This document shows, piece after piece, positions 20,756 through 32,073 of a DNA stretch of 64,000 nucleotides. The translations under genes and the position numbers were made by a program. Within the stretch, counting starts at the first letter, position 1. Each line of letters starts with the position of its first letter. The DNA is taken from positions 217,940,997 through 218,004,996 of the forward strand of contig NC_081406.1 of NCBI RefSeq assembly GCF_030272615.1, in the 5' to 3' direction. This DNA comes from Cryptomeria japonica (lineage: Eukaryota; Streptophyta; Pinopsida; Cupressales; Cupressaceae). The notes under the pieces were generated by a model, which was not told the DNA's origin, searched no databases, and was given only the letters and a program-made list of their open reading frames with translations.

Positions 20756-23316
20756 ACCAAGCCCGAGGGGCATGTTTGAGACCATACAATGAACACCAAA
20801 GTCTACAAACCAAAGAACTATCCTGCACAAATCCCTGAGGCTGCTCCATGTAGATGCAAAAGGCACTCTTCACATCCGTCTGAAAAATAGGCCATCCTCA
20901 AGAAGCTGCAAGAGATAGTACAAAGCGAATGGAGTTCATCTTGGTGACAGGGGCAAATGTCTAGGAGTAATCAATACCCTCAACCTATGAAAAAACCTTC
21001 GCAACAAGACGTGATTTGTACTTATCAATGGAACCATTAGCAGCATACTTAGTGCAATACAACCAGTGACACCTAACCATCTTTCTGCCCTTAGGAAGAG
21101 GATAGAGATCCCAAGTATGATTCCTCGTCAAAGAAGAATACTCCTCCTCCATAGCACAATCCCACTTAGGGTGTCTTGTAGCCTCTAAAAACTTCTGAGG
21201 ATCATCTAAAATATCATGACTCAAAAGACTAGAACCCACAATATGAGAACGGGTGCGACGAGTATCTAAAGGATCACCGAACATAGAACCTGTCACCTCA
21301 ATAGTAAAGTGAGCCCACTTGGGCATCTGAGGTGGAGCAGGTGGAGGGGGGATGGTGGATCATCAACACCATCATTAGAATCATCCTCAAAAAGATCCTG
21401 AAGAGATGCAGTGGTCAGAGTAGGCAGAGTAGTAGACACTAGAGTTGAGGTATCCACTGTGGGAAGGCGCTCATCAAACTGAACATACCGTCGAAACATG
21501 ACCTCTCTGGAATCAGGATCAAACAACTTGTATGCCTTAACATCCTCACCGTAGCCAACAAAAATGAGTGGTCGGCTCTTCCACTCCATGGCTTTCCGCT
21601 GAGCATTAGGAATGAAAGCCCATGCCTCACTGCCAAACACTCAAAAAAAAGAAACATTAGGCTTGTCATGAGACCAAGCCTCCTCAGGAGTCATATGTCA
21701 AATCACCTTGTGAGGCATCCGATTCTAAATATAGTTGGCACAATTGACTGCCTCAACCCAAAAAGATAAATCCATCGACCTGGACTGAATCATACAATTC
21801 TTCATCTCCCGTAAAGTTTTGTTCTTGCGCTCAACGACACCATTCTGCTAAGGGGTGTAGGGAACAGTAAACTGATGCTACAAACTATGCTTAGTGCAAA
21901 AATCTCTGAAAGCCTGATTCACATACTCTCCCCATTATCTGTACGTATCTACCGAATAGAATAGCCAAACTGCTTCTCTACAAATGTCTTGAAGATTCAA
22001 AATGAATCAAAGACATCAGACTTGTACTTAAGAAAGTACACCCATGTGCATCTGGAGAAGTCATTAATAAAAGTGAGTACATACTTGGCCCTAGAAAAAG
22101 AAGGAGTGGAAAATGACATGAGATCACTATGAATCAACTCCAAGGGTGCCAAAGCACGAGAGGCTATTCCCTTTGGAAGGGGATCTCTGTGATGCTTGCC
22201 AAGCACACAACCATGACAAACACCATCAGTGCAAGAAATTTGTGGGAGCCCAAGAACAAGTGCCTATGTACTCATCTGCTAGAGATATCTGTAATTGACA
22301 TGGCCCAAGTGCTCATGCCAAAGCTTACTCACGAAATCTGCATGTGCTATAAGAGAGGAACCTACACCCTTAGAGGGCTCAAATCCATCAAATCTGTACA
22401 GACGAGATGCAATATCAACACTCCCAGTATCGACAACTAAATCAGAGTTAGGGAGGTCCCGAATAACCACATTATGTGGTGAGAACTCAATTGTCTTACC
22501 AGAGCCAGAGTGGCAAATCTGATAAATGGATAGGAGGCTCGTCGAGATGTCAGGGACAACCAGAACATCCTGAAGAGTACCCCCATCCAATGAGATAGAA
22601 CCTGAACCCAAGACTGAAGGTTAAACTGAGTCACCCACTGCAATCTGTGAAGTACCACAAGAGGCAAGAGAAGTAACCAACTGCTGAGTGTGAGTCATAT
22701 GGTGAGAAGCACCAAAATCTAGTATCCATGTGGACCCATAGGTCGAAGCTCGAGCAGTGAGAGCATGAAATTTCCCTATGGAAGGAGAAGATGCCTGAGG
22801 TGAGGAAATGTGATGTTGTTGCATGGCTTCCTCTAAAGCCTCTAAATGTTTCCAACACCTGGAAACTGGATGTCCTTCCTTGCCACAAAAACTACAAGTG
22901 TCTCTTGATTTCTTCTTAGTCTTGGAGGAAGACTCACCAGACTATGAAGATTTCCCATGTTTGGGAGGAAATGGTGTTTTAGACTCAAACTTAGGAGCAG
23001 GCTTGGAGGAATTCTCACTACCTACAAAAGGCTTCTTTGGCTTTGATTTCTGCTTTTGTTTCTCCTTAGAGGACTGAGCAACCAATGCTTTGTTCTTGAA
23101 TCCCGAAAGCATATCCAGCTAAGAAAGATGAGACTACTCACAAGACAAATGCTCACAAAAGACATCAAAGGTAGGCATGTTGAAATGAGCACCCAAGCCA
23201 TCCATGGTGGAGTAGAAAACAGAGGCAAAAAACTGAAAATGACCCCGAAGCTTTGAAAGAATCAAGTGAATGAACTCTGTGTCTGTCTTGATCTTGCCAC
23301 ATCCCTGAAGAACAAA
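20756..23316 (-). pseudogene. Element B gag C-terminus, protease, integrase and RT N-terminus
   Basis: Read on the minus strand from the A insertion towards the D insertion. It starts with the second half of gag (RFVLQGCGKIKTDTEFIHLI…). A CCHC knuckle, CSFCGKEGHPVSRC, is near 22895-22850. The protease motif is near 22719, where the usual D-S-G reads D-F-G, a change that would kill it. The pre-integrase block is LYRFDGFEP…LWHEHLGHVNY, followed by integrase with D (LIHSDLMS, about 22130), D (RTDNGGEY) and E (NGVVERKNKT, about 21830). The integrase C-terminal block is VFGSEAWAFIP…FVGYGE. RT begins with PKWDCAMEEEYSSL and runs to GLKHAPRAWYE at the D junction. At least eight stops are present. 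Confidence 0.92.
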
Positions 23317-23321
23317 TCTGG

Positions 23322-24389
23322 TGTTGGTATTTTGGATATGTTGATATGGTTTTGTCATTGATGTCAACACCTATTAACACTTATCAACTCTGGCACTTTG
23401 GAGAATTAGTTATGTTCACCGGCAAGCAAGTGACTTATGCATAGTCACCGGTATCTGGTTCACCAGCAGGATATATTGTTCACCAGCACCTGGAATGACA
23501 TGGAAAACACTTAGTTATGTTGAAGACATCATTTGGACACTTCATCTTGGAGATTTTTTCATTGGTATATTCGTGTTTGCATATTTGTTGTTACCGGCAA
23601 ATAGGTCTAGAATAAGCATCGGCAGGCTTATCTATTCCAGATCAACACGACACTCTTTGGAGATGATTTTGTTGTTATTGTAAATGCATTAAGTCGACAT
23701 GTTGAATCACATATTACATCGGTTATTGATTTACTTGTAAATTGTTTTATTGTAATATCTTCTAGAGCCGACCTACTAAAATTGGTCTTAGGTTATGGTA
23801 TATATGTAAGATCTTATTTGTAAAATCAATAGGCGATTGGGAAAAGGAATTGTAAGAAGGTATATGCAAGAATCAGCAGAGCTATACATGCAGACATGAT
23901 TTGAAGGTGAATCAAGGCTTTTGTGAAGGCAATCAGAACTGAATCGGTACTGAATCCAGCATATGAAGATGCTATTTTGAGTAGTACATTTTTATTGGAT
24001 TTAACCATCCAATTGTAATCAGTGCGACTCCTATTTGTGTTTGAGCAGTGAGCTCTAGGAACTTGGCTTTTATGCATGTGTAGACCCCATTTGTATACAC
24101 ATACTATCTGCAATAGTATCATCTGATTGTGGGTAAGGTTTCCCACTGTGTTTTTTCCCCTTATAGGGTTTCCACGTATAAATATTGGTGCTATGCGTTG
24201 TGGATGTTATTGTCTTTCTGTTTCATGCATTAATCCTTACCGGTACTGCAATTAACTGATAAACTTTCTATCGGCATAAAGTTTGTTTTACTGGTATTAA
24301 CAATTAAAGTTGGTTGAGTTTTTTTGGTTTGAATTTATTTGACAACTGATTCAACCCCCCCCCCTCTCAGTTGTCTCTGGGACCTAACA
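23322..24389 (+). repeat. Element A 5' LTR
   Basis: Contains CATTGATGTCAACAC at 23356-23370, many CCGGY sites, the TTTCCCACTG…TTTCCACG motif near 24140-24175 and a C tract ahead of CTCTCAG near 24350-24370. Confidence 0.95.
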
Positions 24390-24391
24390 AT

Positions 24392-24403
24392 TGGTATCAG
24401 AGC
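24392..24403 (+). other. Element A primer binding site
   Basis: TGGTATCAGAGC two bases after the LTR; initiator-Met tRNA type. Confidence 0.9.
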
Positions 24404-24446
24404 TTAGTCCTCTTTTTTCATAAGTTTAATAGCTTGAGGAGATCCA

Positions 24447-27400
24447 ATGTCTACTAACTATTTCAGGAAGGACAATCCTAAACTGGATGGAACCAACTAT
24501 GGAATATGGAAGATCGGGATGGAGACACATCTGAATTGCATTGGAAAGGACATCTGGGATGTTACAAAGATTGGCTATATTGCTCCTACTCAAAGTCAAC
24601 CTAATCCACCAACCTTAGGAAAAGATGAAGAAAATGACTGCAAAGCAAGAGAAGCACTTTTGAGCGCATTATCATATCAGCAAATCATGGGATTATCAAA
24701 TAGATCTATTGCTAAAGCTATTTGGGACCATTTGGAAACATTGAATGAAGGAGATTCCATAGTAAAAATTGCAAAACTTGAAAGCTTCCGGGTCAGGTAT
24801 AAAAATCTGAAAATGGAAGAAGATGAAAGGATTTCTACTTTTATGGAAAGAGTTAATGAAATTGTTTTGGGTATTAAATCTTGTGGAGGAACCTTAAGTG
24901 AAGATGAAATTGTTTCAAAAAATTTAAGAGGAATGCCACTGGCATACAAAATGAAAGTTACTACTATAAATGAGTTAAGAACAATGCCTAATACATCAGT
25001 AACTAGGGATACATTGATTGGAAAACTTTCAGCTTTTTAAATTGAGGAATTTGGTCTTGTTGCTACTATAAAGATAGATTTAGCTTTTAAGGCATCAACA
25101 TCATCTGCACCATCATTTGACAAATCTGATTGGAAAGCCTTTTATGCAAGAGAACTTGAAGAAAGCAGGAGAGAAAATGAAGAACTTGAAGCACTATTTA
25201 CAAGAAAAATGCCTAAAGGTCCAGTTGGAAGTAAGTATGAAGGTAAAGCACCCTTTAAATGTTTCAACTGTAATAAGATTAGTCATATGGCTTCAAGATG
25301 CCCTGATAGACATGCCAGATTAAGAGAAGAAGCTAGAAGAACATACAAGTCTAACCCTAAATATCAGAGATACAGATTTAAGAAGAATAAAGATAAATCT
25401 TGTTATCTTGTTGATGAAGGAGTCACTGATGATTCTGATGAGGATTTGACAGACAATGGATGGGTCTTTATTGTTATAATAGAAGATCAACCGACACCTA
25501 TTATTCAACCGGTAGAGCAGGCCTTGGCAGTTAAAGTTGAAGTTAAGGGTGAATGGATCATTGATTCAGGATGCTCACATCATATGACTGGTGACAAAGA
25601 TAAATTCTTGACTTTTTAGGAATATAATGGAGGTCTCGTAAGATTTGGAGATGATAAAGCTTGTTTAATCAAAGGAAAAGGTACTATATCTCTTAATGGT
25701 AAGCATAATATCGATAATGTTTACAATGTTGAAGGTTTAAAGCATAATCTTTTGAGTGTTGGTCAATTAGTTGAGAAAGGATTTCAGTTACAATTCAAGA
25801 ATGGAAAATGCAAAATTATGAACATAACTGGTTTGGAAATTGCAACCGGTAATCAAACTAGAGGTAATATCTTTCATTTGAATAACAGTGAAAAGACATC
25901 CTTGATTGCACATATTGATGAAAGTTGGCTATGGCATAAGAGACTTTGTCATGTAAATTTTGATTGCATTGTGAAAATCAGTACAACTAAGGCAGTTAGA
26001 GATTTACCTAAGATTGTTCAGCCTAACAATTCGGTATGTAAGGAATGTCAATTTGGAAAACAAGTTAGAGCATCTTTTAAAAGTATTCCAAAAAAATCCA
26101 ATAATTCTCTTGACTTAATTCATACTGATCTATGTGGTCCAGCTAGAACTAAAAGCTTACAAGGTGATAGATATTTCATGCTAAGCATTGATGACTATTC
26201 TAGAATGTGTTGGGTTACTTTTCTTAGAGAAAAATCAGAAGCACTTGGGAAGTTCAAACTATTCAAGGTGATGGTAGAAAATGAGACCGGCAAGAAAATC
26301 AAATGTTTGAGATCAGATCAAGGAGGTGAATTCACATCTAAGGAATTTAATACATTCTATGAAGTGAATGGAATCAGAAGACAGATATTAGCACCCCAGA
26401 CACCACAGTAGAATGGAGTTGTAGAAAGGAAAAATAAAACTATCTTGGATGCAGCTAGAAGTATGTTATTAGAAGCAAATCTACCACATGTATATTGGAG
26501 AGAGGTAGTAAGCACAGCGGTCTATACATTACAAAGTTCACATCAAAGGTGAAACTAGTAAGACCCCTCATGAACTATGATTTGGCATTACTCCTACTCT
26601 TAAATATTTCATAATATTTGGAAGTAAATGCTATATTAGGAGAGATGAGTATATTGGCAAATTTGATCCTAGAAGTGATGGAGGAATATTTCTTGCTTAT
26701 TCATCTAAGAGTAAAGCATATAGATGTTTTAACAAGAGATTGCAAAATATTGTTGAGAGTACAAATGTGAAGATTGATGAACAGTTTAGAGGAACTTCAA
26801 GGTATATAGACTCTGAACTGGCAATAGAGATATTGACAAATGAACCTACATTGAATCCACCGGTATAGAATGAAGATCCAGTTACATCGGTATCATCTGA
26901 AAATTCCATTGTAACTGAGGAACATCAACAAATGAAGACACCCCGGTATGTAAGACCGAATCACTCTGAAAATCAGATAATTGGGAACAAGTATAAAGGA
27001 GTTATGACAAGAGGAAGACTGGCAAATAAAGAGGTATGTCTTATTTCTCAAATTGAACCATCATCAATTAATGAGGCATGTGAAGATAAGCATTGGGTTA
27101 AAGCTATGGAAGAGGAATTAGAACAAATTGAAAAGAATAACACATGGACATTAGTTCCCCGACCTAAAGACAAAAATGTAATTGGAACAAAATGCGTATT
27201 CAGAAAAAAAACTTATTGAAGATGGTAAGGTAATCAGAAATAAAGCAAGACTAGTGTGTAAGGGATATTCTCAGAAAGAAGGAATTGATTATAATGAAAC
27301 CTTTGCACCGGTAGCTAGAATTGAGGCAGTCGGATTATTCTTGGCTTTTGCAGCACACAAGAACTACAAAGTATATCAAATGGATATTAAATGTGAATTT

Positions 27401-28591
27401 TTGAATGGAGATCTTGAAGAAGAAGTTTACATTGAGCAACCTAATGAATTTTCTTTGACAGATAACAAAGATATGGTTTGCAGGTTAAGGAAAGCTTTAT
27501 ATGGGTTGAAGCAAGCTCTAAGAGCTTGGTATGCTAGATTGGATAAATATCTTTTGAAGATTGATTTTTCTAAAGGTAATGTTGATAGAAACTTATACTA
27601 TAAAGTGACTAATGATAAATATCTTGGTTATAGAAGTTTTTGTTGATGATATAATCTTTGGAGGAGAAGGTGGATTATGTAAAGACTTTTCTATTGAAAT
27701 GCAGCAAGAATTTGAAATGTCTATGATTGGAGAGATAAAATTCTTTTTAGGATTGTAGATTTCATAGACTGATAAAGGTATATTCTTGAGTCAATCCAAG
27801 TACTTGAAGGAGTTACTAAATAAATTTGGGATGGAGAACTCTAAACCGGTAAGCACACCTATGACTACAAGTGACAAATTATCACTAAGGGATGAATCTA
27901 CACCTGTTAATCCGACTAGGTACAAATCTATGATAGGAGGCCTGCTGTATTTAACACAAACAAGACCTGATATTATGAATGTAGTATGTATTGTTTCAAG
28001 ATTTCAGAGTAATCCTAAAGAAAATCATGAATCAGCAGTAAAAAAGATTTTCCGATACTTACAAGGAACTACAAATCTTGGCTTATGGTATCCTAGAGAT
28101 GAAAATTTTGAATTATGTGCATACACAGATGCAAATTGGGTAGGAGATGTGGATGACAGAAAAAGAACCACCGGCGGAGCATTTTTTTTGGAAGCAGATT
28201 AATTTTTTGGTTGAGTAAGAAACAAAGTTGCACATCTTTATCAACAACAGAATCAGAATATGTTGCAGCAGCAACTAACTGTACACAGGTATTATGGCTT
28301 AAGCAAATGTTGAAGGACATAAAGGTAAAATGTAAGGAACCTATAACTATCTATTGTGACAACACAACAGCAATTGATATATCTAAGAATCTGGTACTAC
28401 ATTCTAAAACTAAACATGTTTCTATCAAATTGAATTTTCTGAAAGAGAATGTTGAAGCAAAAGAAGTAAAACTTGTCTATGTGAATACTAAAGAGCAGAT
28501 TGCAGATATTTTCACTAAGCCTTTGCCTAAGGAGACTTTTGAATATCTCAAAGATCAGCTTGGGGTCATACCCCCATCGGTAGAGACTTAG
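24447..28591 (+). pseudogene. Element A gag-pol polyprotein (decayed)
   Basis: The gag ATG at 24447 opens MSTNYFRKDNPKLDGTNYG, the usual copia gag start. Domains in order: gag to about 25200; CCHC knuckle CFNCNKISHMASRC (about 25260-25301); protease DSGCSHHMTG (Asp codon 25563); pre-integrase LWHKRLCHVNF; integrase with HTDLCGP (about 26121), RSDQGGEF (about 26312) and NGVVERKNKT (about 26412); RT with AMEEELEQIEKNNTW (about 27105), [14 protein letters not shown] and FVDDIIFGG (about 27640); RNase H YTDANWVGD (about 28120) and SLSTTESEYVAAA (about 28240); end at DQLGVIPPS. Stops at 25038, 25617, 26409, 26866, about 27757 and 27769 and frameshifts at homopolymers (A8 near 27205, near 27620, T8 near 28185) inactivate it. 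Its closest relative in the window is element C. Confidence 0.95.
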
Positions 28592-29003
28592 ATAGTTGAT
28601 GTTTGTCATCAAATGACATAATTAACAAAGAAATATTTTATTCCGGCTTTGATGAGGAGAGATACTTCTCAGGGGGAGTAGTTGGTATACCGAATAAGTT
28701 GGTATTTTGTATTTGAACTTGGTTTTTGTATTAGCTTTGGCATTTGATGTCAAAGGGGGAGAGATTGATATGGAAAAATACAAGGATAACACATGTTACC
28801 CATAGGAGGAGAGACTGGGGAGAGATTGTTACTTTGGGAGAGATTGTTACTTTGGGAGAGATTGATTACTCTTTGTATCTGAATTTTGATTTCTGGTTAT
28901 GATCTCTTTTGGGAGATTGTTGGTTTTTGGTATTTGGCAGTTCTGTTTTGGCACTTTGATGGTTTTTCCATCTTGTGTTGCCATCAATGCCAAAGGGGGA
29001 GAT
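28592..29003 (+). other. Element A 3' untranslated region with polypurine tracts
   Basis: A first tract, GTCAAAGGGGGAGAG, lies near 28750, and the terminal PPT CCAAAGGGGGAGAT ends at 29003 against the LTR. Between them are repeats of GGGAGAGATTGTTACTTT (28817-28855). The left arm of a 15-bp inverted repeat (GTGTTGCCATCAATG) is at 28975-28989. Confidence 0.8.
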
Positions 29004-30045
29004 TGTTGGTATTTTGGATATGTTGATATGATTTTTTCATTGATGTCAACACTTATCAACTCTGGCACTTTGGAGAATTGGTTATGCTCACCGGCAAGCA
29101 AGTGACTTATGCATAGTCACCAGTATCTGGTTCACCGACAGGATATATTGTTCACCAACACCTGGAATGACATGGAAAACACTTAGTTATGTTGAAGACA
29201 TCATTTGGACACTTTGTCTTAGAGATTTGTTCATTGGTATATTCATGTTTGCATATTTGTTATTACCAGAAAATAGGTCCAGAATAAGCACCGGCACACG
29301 ACATGCTTTGAAGATGATTTTGTTGTTATTATAAATACATTAAGCCGACATGTTGAATCAGATATTGCATCGGTTATTGATTTACTTGTAAATTGTTTTA
29401 TTATAATATCTTCTAGAGCTGACCTACTAAAATTGGTCTTAGGTTATGGTATATATGTAAGATCTTATTTGTAAGATCAATAGGCGATTGGGAAAAGAAA
29501 TTGTAAGAAGGTATATGCGAGAATAAGCAAAGCTATACACATAGACATCATTTGAAGGTGAAGCAAGGTTTTTGTGAAGGCAATCAGAACTGAATCAGTA
29601 CTGAATCTAGCATATGAAGATGCTATTTTGAGCAGTACATCATTATTGGATTTAACCATCCAATTGTAGTCAGTGTGACTCCTATTTGTGTTTGAGTAGT
29701 GAGCTCTAGGCGCTTGGCCTTTCTGCATGTGTAGACCCCATTTGTATACACATACTATCTACAGTAGTATCATCTGATTGTGGGTAAGGTTTCCCACCGT
29801 GGTTTTTCCCCTTACAAGGTTTCCACATACAAATATTGGTGTTATGTGTTGTGGATGTTATTGTCTTTCTGTTTCATGCATTAATCCTTACCGATATTGC
29901 AATTAACTGATAAACTGTCTACCGGCATAAATTTTGGTTTACCAGTATTAAGCATTAAAGTTGGTTAAGTTGTTTTTGGTTTGAATTTATTTGATAACTG
30001 ATTCACCCCCCCCCCCCCCCTCTCAGTTGTCTTCGGGACCTAACA
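29004..30045 (+). repeat. Element A 3' LTR
   Basis: Partner of 23322-24389. It lacks about 10 bases near 29051 and about 13 near 29297, and its C tract is longer (about 30006-30020). Confidence 0.95.
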
Positions 30046-30426
30046 TTTGGTAGTCTTGAACTTGTTCAAAAAATCCTCAATGGTGGGAAAGGAATCAGGT
30101 GACAAGGAAACCAACTCTGCCTCAATCTGCAATGCTTGAATATCATTGACCCTCCCGAAGAGAGTCTTAAACTTCAACCACATATCCCTAGGAGTGAGAA
30201 ACTCATCAAGGTGAAACAGAAGACTGTTAGAGACATGCAAGGAGAGCAAACCCATGGCCTCATCCATCTTGTTCCTATGTTGAAGAAGCTCATAAAGACA
30301 CTGCAATATAGGTTGAACCTCATCCAAACAAGACCACAACCCCCATGCCCAGAGAATCCTCATGATGCGGTGATTCTAGGTGTGATAGTTGTGTGAAGTC
30401 AACAACTCAATTGAAGGATCTACCAT
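30046..30426 (-). pseudogene. Element B gag N-terminal part
   Basis: The minus-strand ATG at 30426 gives MVDPSIELLTSHNYHT, a stop where Trp is expected, then RIMRILWAWGLWSCLDEV and LFHLDEFLTPRDMWLKFKTLF, typical of the copia UBN2-type gag region. It ends in IEDFLNKFKTT at the A insertion, and the frame continues at 23316 in the expected codon phase. Confidence 0.9.
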
Positions 30427-31689
30427 GAAAACAAAACTCTACACCTGCAACTGCTTGTTGGTTTTTTTATTATGTGATCTTTTAGAATAGACAGAAGATG
30501 CAGAAGGGTTTGTTTGTTTTGAGAGTTTTGGTGTTCTTGATTTCTGATATAAATGACAGAAAGCGAGAAAAAAACACCCCCCACAATAGATAAAACAAAA
30601 CCCTAGTACATACTAATGAGAAGGATGTAGTGCATAAGCAAAAAAAACTTCAAACTGATATCTCATGTACCTGATGAAAATTCTAAGAAAAAATATCATA
30701 AATCTGAATAAAGCATGCTGAGAGCTTTCCAATGCCTCTTTGTTTTCGAAAAACGGTGTTCGTTTGCCCATTCTACGGCCTCAGAAGTGCAAAAAAGAGT
30801 CCCGAATTTGACTGGAAAAAAGTATAGTCAAGAAGCAGATTTAGAAGAAAAACAATCCAACACCACGAGGTCCGGCTCAGAACCAGCTTTCCAACACCTA
30901 TTCATTTTCCAAAAAATGAACCCCCCCTAAAAAAGGCAAGAGGGTGGTGGTCCGGTGGAGGAGCCAAGAGGAGGTGGCGCACGAGCTTCGCTACGGTGGC
31001 GCTTCGGCAGCACTCTAGCGGCACTCTGGGGAGGAGCGGCGAAGTGGTGGGTGCTAGAGGAGGAGGTCGGGCGGAGCGACGGTGGCGGGCTGGGCCGGGC
31101 GGTGGTCGAGGTGGCCGGGCGACGACAGTGGTGAGCTGCGTCGAGCAGCGGCTGAGGTGGCCAGAGGGCCTGTAGAAGCCGACGGGGGCCGAGCCAGCGG
31201 GAGCTAGAGAGTGGGGCCGGCCTAACAGGTTCGGCAGGGGCCGTATGGTGGCCGGACTGTCAGATCCGCTACCCTGCAAAAAACAAATCCCCCAAAAAAT
31301 TTTGAAACCCTCCTTTTTTTTTCGCTGGCCTTTTTTATTTTTGATTTTTTTTAATGATTTTTTTTTTTAAAAATCAAAAATTCGGCCTGCACGCCATAAA
31401 AAGGCAAAAATAATTTTTTATTGAATTTTTTTCTTGATTTGCGTGCTAGGGTTGTATGGCTTGGTTTTGGAGAAAAATTACCCCCAGATGCTCAAGAGTT
31501 AAAACTAGGCAAGTTTTATATGACTATAAGGGTTTTTGGGCCTTTTGAGCATGATGGTGAAGTTCATTTAGACCCAAAGTGCTAAAAAAAATGCCTATCC
31601 CTAAGTACAAAAGAAAAACTTCCTAAAAACCCCAGATCTGCTTCCAATGTAAAAATTCTCAAAACAAGAACAAATAGCTGCAGATCTGA
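30427..31689 (-). other. Element B 5' leader, unusually long
   Basis: About 1.26 kb between the primer site and the gag ATG, much longer than a normal copia leader. No conserved domain is seen. It contains a GC-rich island (next entry) and T- or A-rich flanks near 31300-31420. Confidence 0.6.
30940..31265. other. GC-rich island inside B's leader, possible captured host DNA
   Basis: Roughly 320 bases dense in GGCGG, GGCCGGGC and CG dinucleotides, in contrast to the AT-rich element. A minus-strand ORF of 125 codons (31279-30902) rich in Pro, Arg and Ser spans it, but such ORFs arise by chance in GC-rich DNA and I do not call it a gene. Confidence 0.5.
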
Positions 31690-31701
31690 GCTCTAATACC
31701 A
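31690..31701 (-). other. Element B primer binding site
   Basis: The minus strand reads TGGTATTAGAGC directly against the LTR. Confidence 0.85.
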
Positions 31702-32068
31702 TGTGAGAGTTGAGAAATACAACCCCACAGGAGCTTGAAGATCTTTTGCAAGCCAAATAATCTGTTACAAGGAGAAGAAAGGAAGCAAAATAATCTGAAA
31801 AACAAGAACACAGGAAAATATGCTCAAAAGATGAGAGCTCAATATTCACCAAAAATGTATTGTGATAATGATACAATGAAAAGCAAATTAACCTCTAATA
31901 GGTCAAGAAATCCTAAAAAGGGAAACCCTAGGCTTGCACATAATAATTAATAAAAGAATTAATTATTATGCACCTAATGTTAGCTTAAGTGTAAAAAGAT
32001 AATAGGGAACTTAAAGAATTAAACAAATATTGTTTTATTAATCAAGTAAAGACCCAATTACTCTAACA
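31702..32068 (-). repeat. Element B 5' LTR
   Basis: Same length as its partner at 12514-12880, with about 97% identity by eye. The right edge is fixed by the AAAAT duplication. Confidence 0.95.
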
Positions 32069-32073
32069 AAAAT

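Larger units (their letters stand above)
23322..30045 (+). mobile_element. Element A: Ty1/copia retrotransposon inserted in B's gag
   Basis: LTRs at 23322-24389 (1,068 bp) and 29004-30045 (1,042 bp) begin TGTTGGTATT and end CCTAACA. Flanks are TCTGG (23317-23321) and TTTGG (30046-30050), a 5-bp duplication with one C-to-T change. B's gag frame reads through when A and one duplication are removed. The interior has PBS, gag-pol in one frame (decayed), several polypurine-like tracts and a terminal PPT. The LTRs differ at about 5% of the first 480 aligned positions plus two deletions in the 3' copy. It is inactive because of stops and frameshifts. Confidence 0.95.
12514..32068 (-). mobile_element. 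Element B: Ty1/copia retrotransposon, split by nested elements D and A
   Basis: Both LTRs are 367 bp (12514-12880 and 31702-32068) with about 11 differences by eye, and they are flanked by perfect AAAAT duplications (12509-12513 and 32069-32073). Gene order on the minus strand is gag, protease, integrase, RT, RNase H, which is copia. Removing D and A with one copy of each 5-bp duplication leaves about 6.2 kb. The reading frame is continuous across both insertion points, which proves the nesting. The TGGTATTAGAGC primer site and AAGAGGGG polypurine tract set B apart from A, C, D and E. Many stops make it inactive. Confidence 0.95.

Noticed and set aside
30902-31279. 125-codon minus-strand ORF rich in Pro, Arg and Ser
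   Set aside because: It lies in a GC-rich island where stop codons are rare by composition, has no domain, and sits in the leader of element B. Kept only as a possible captured fragment.
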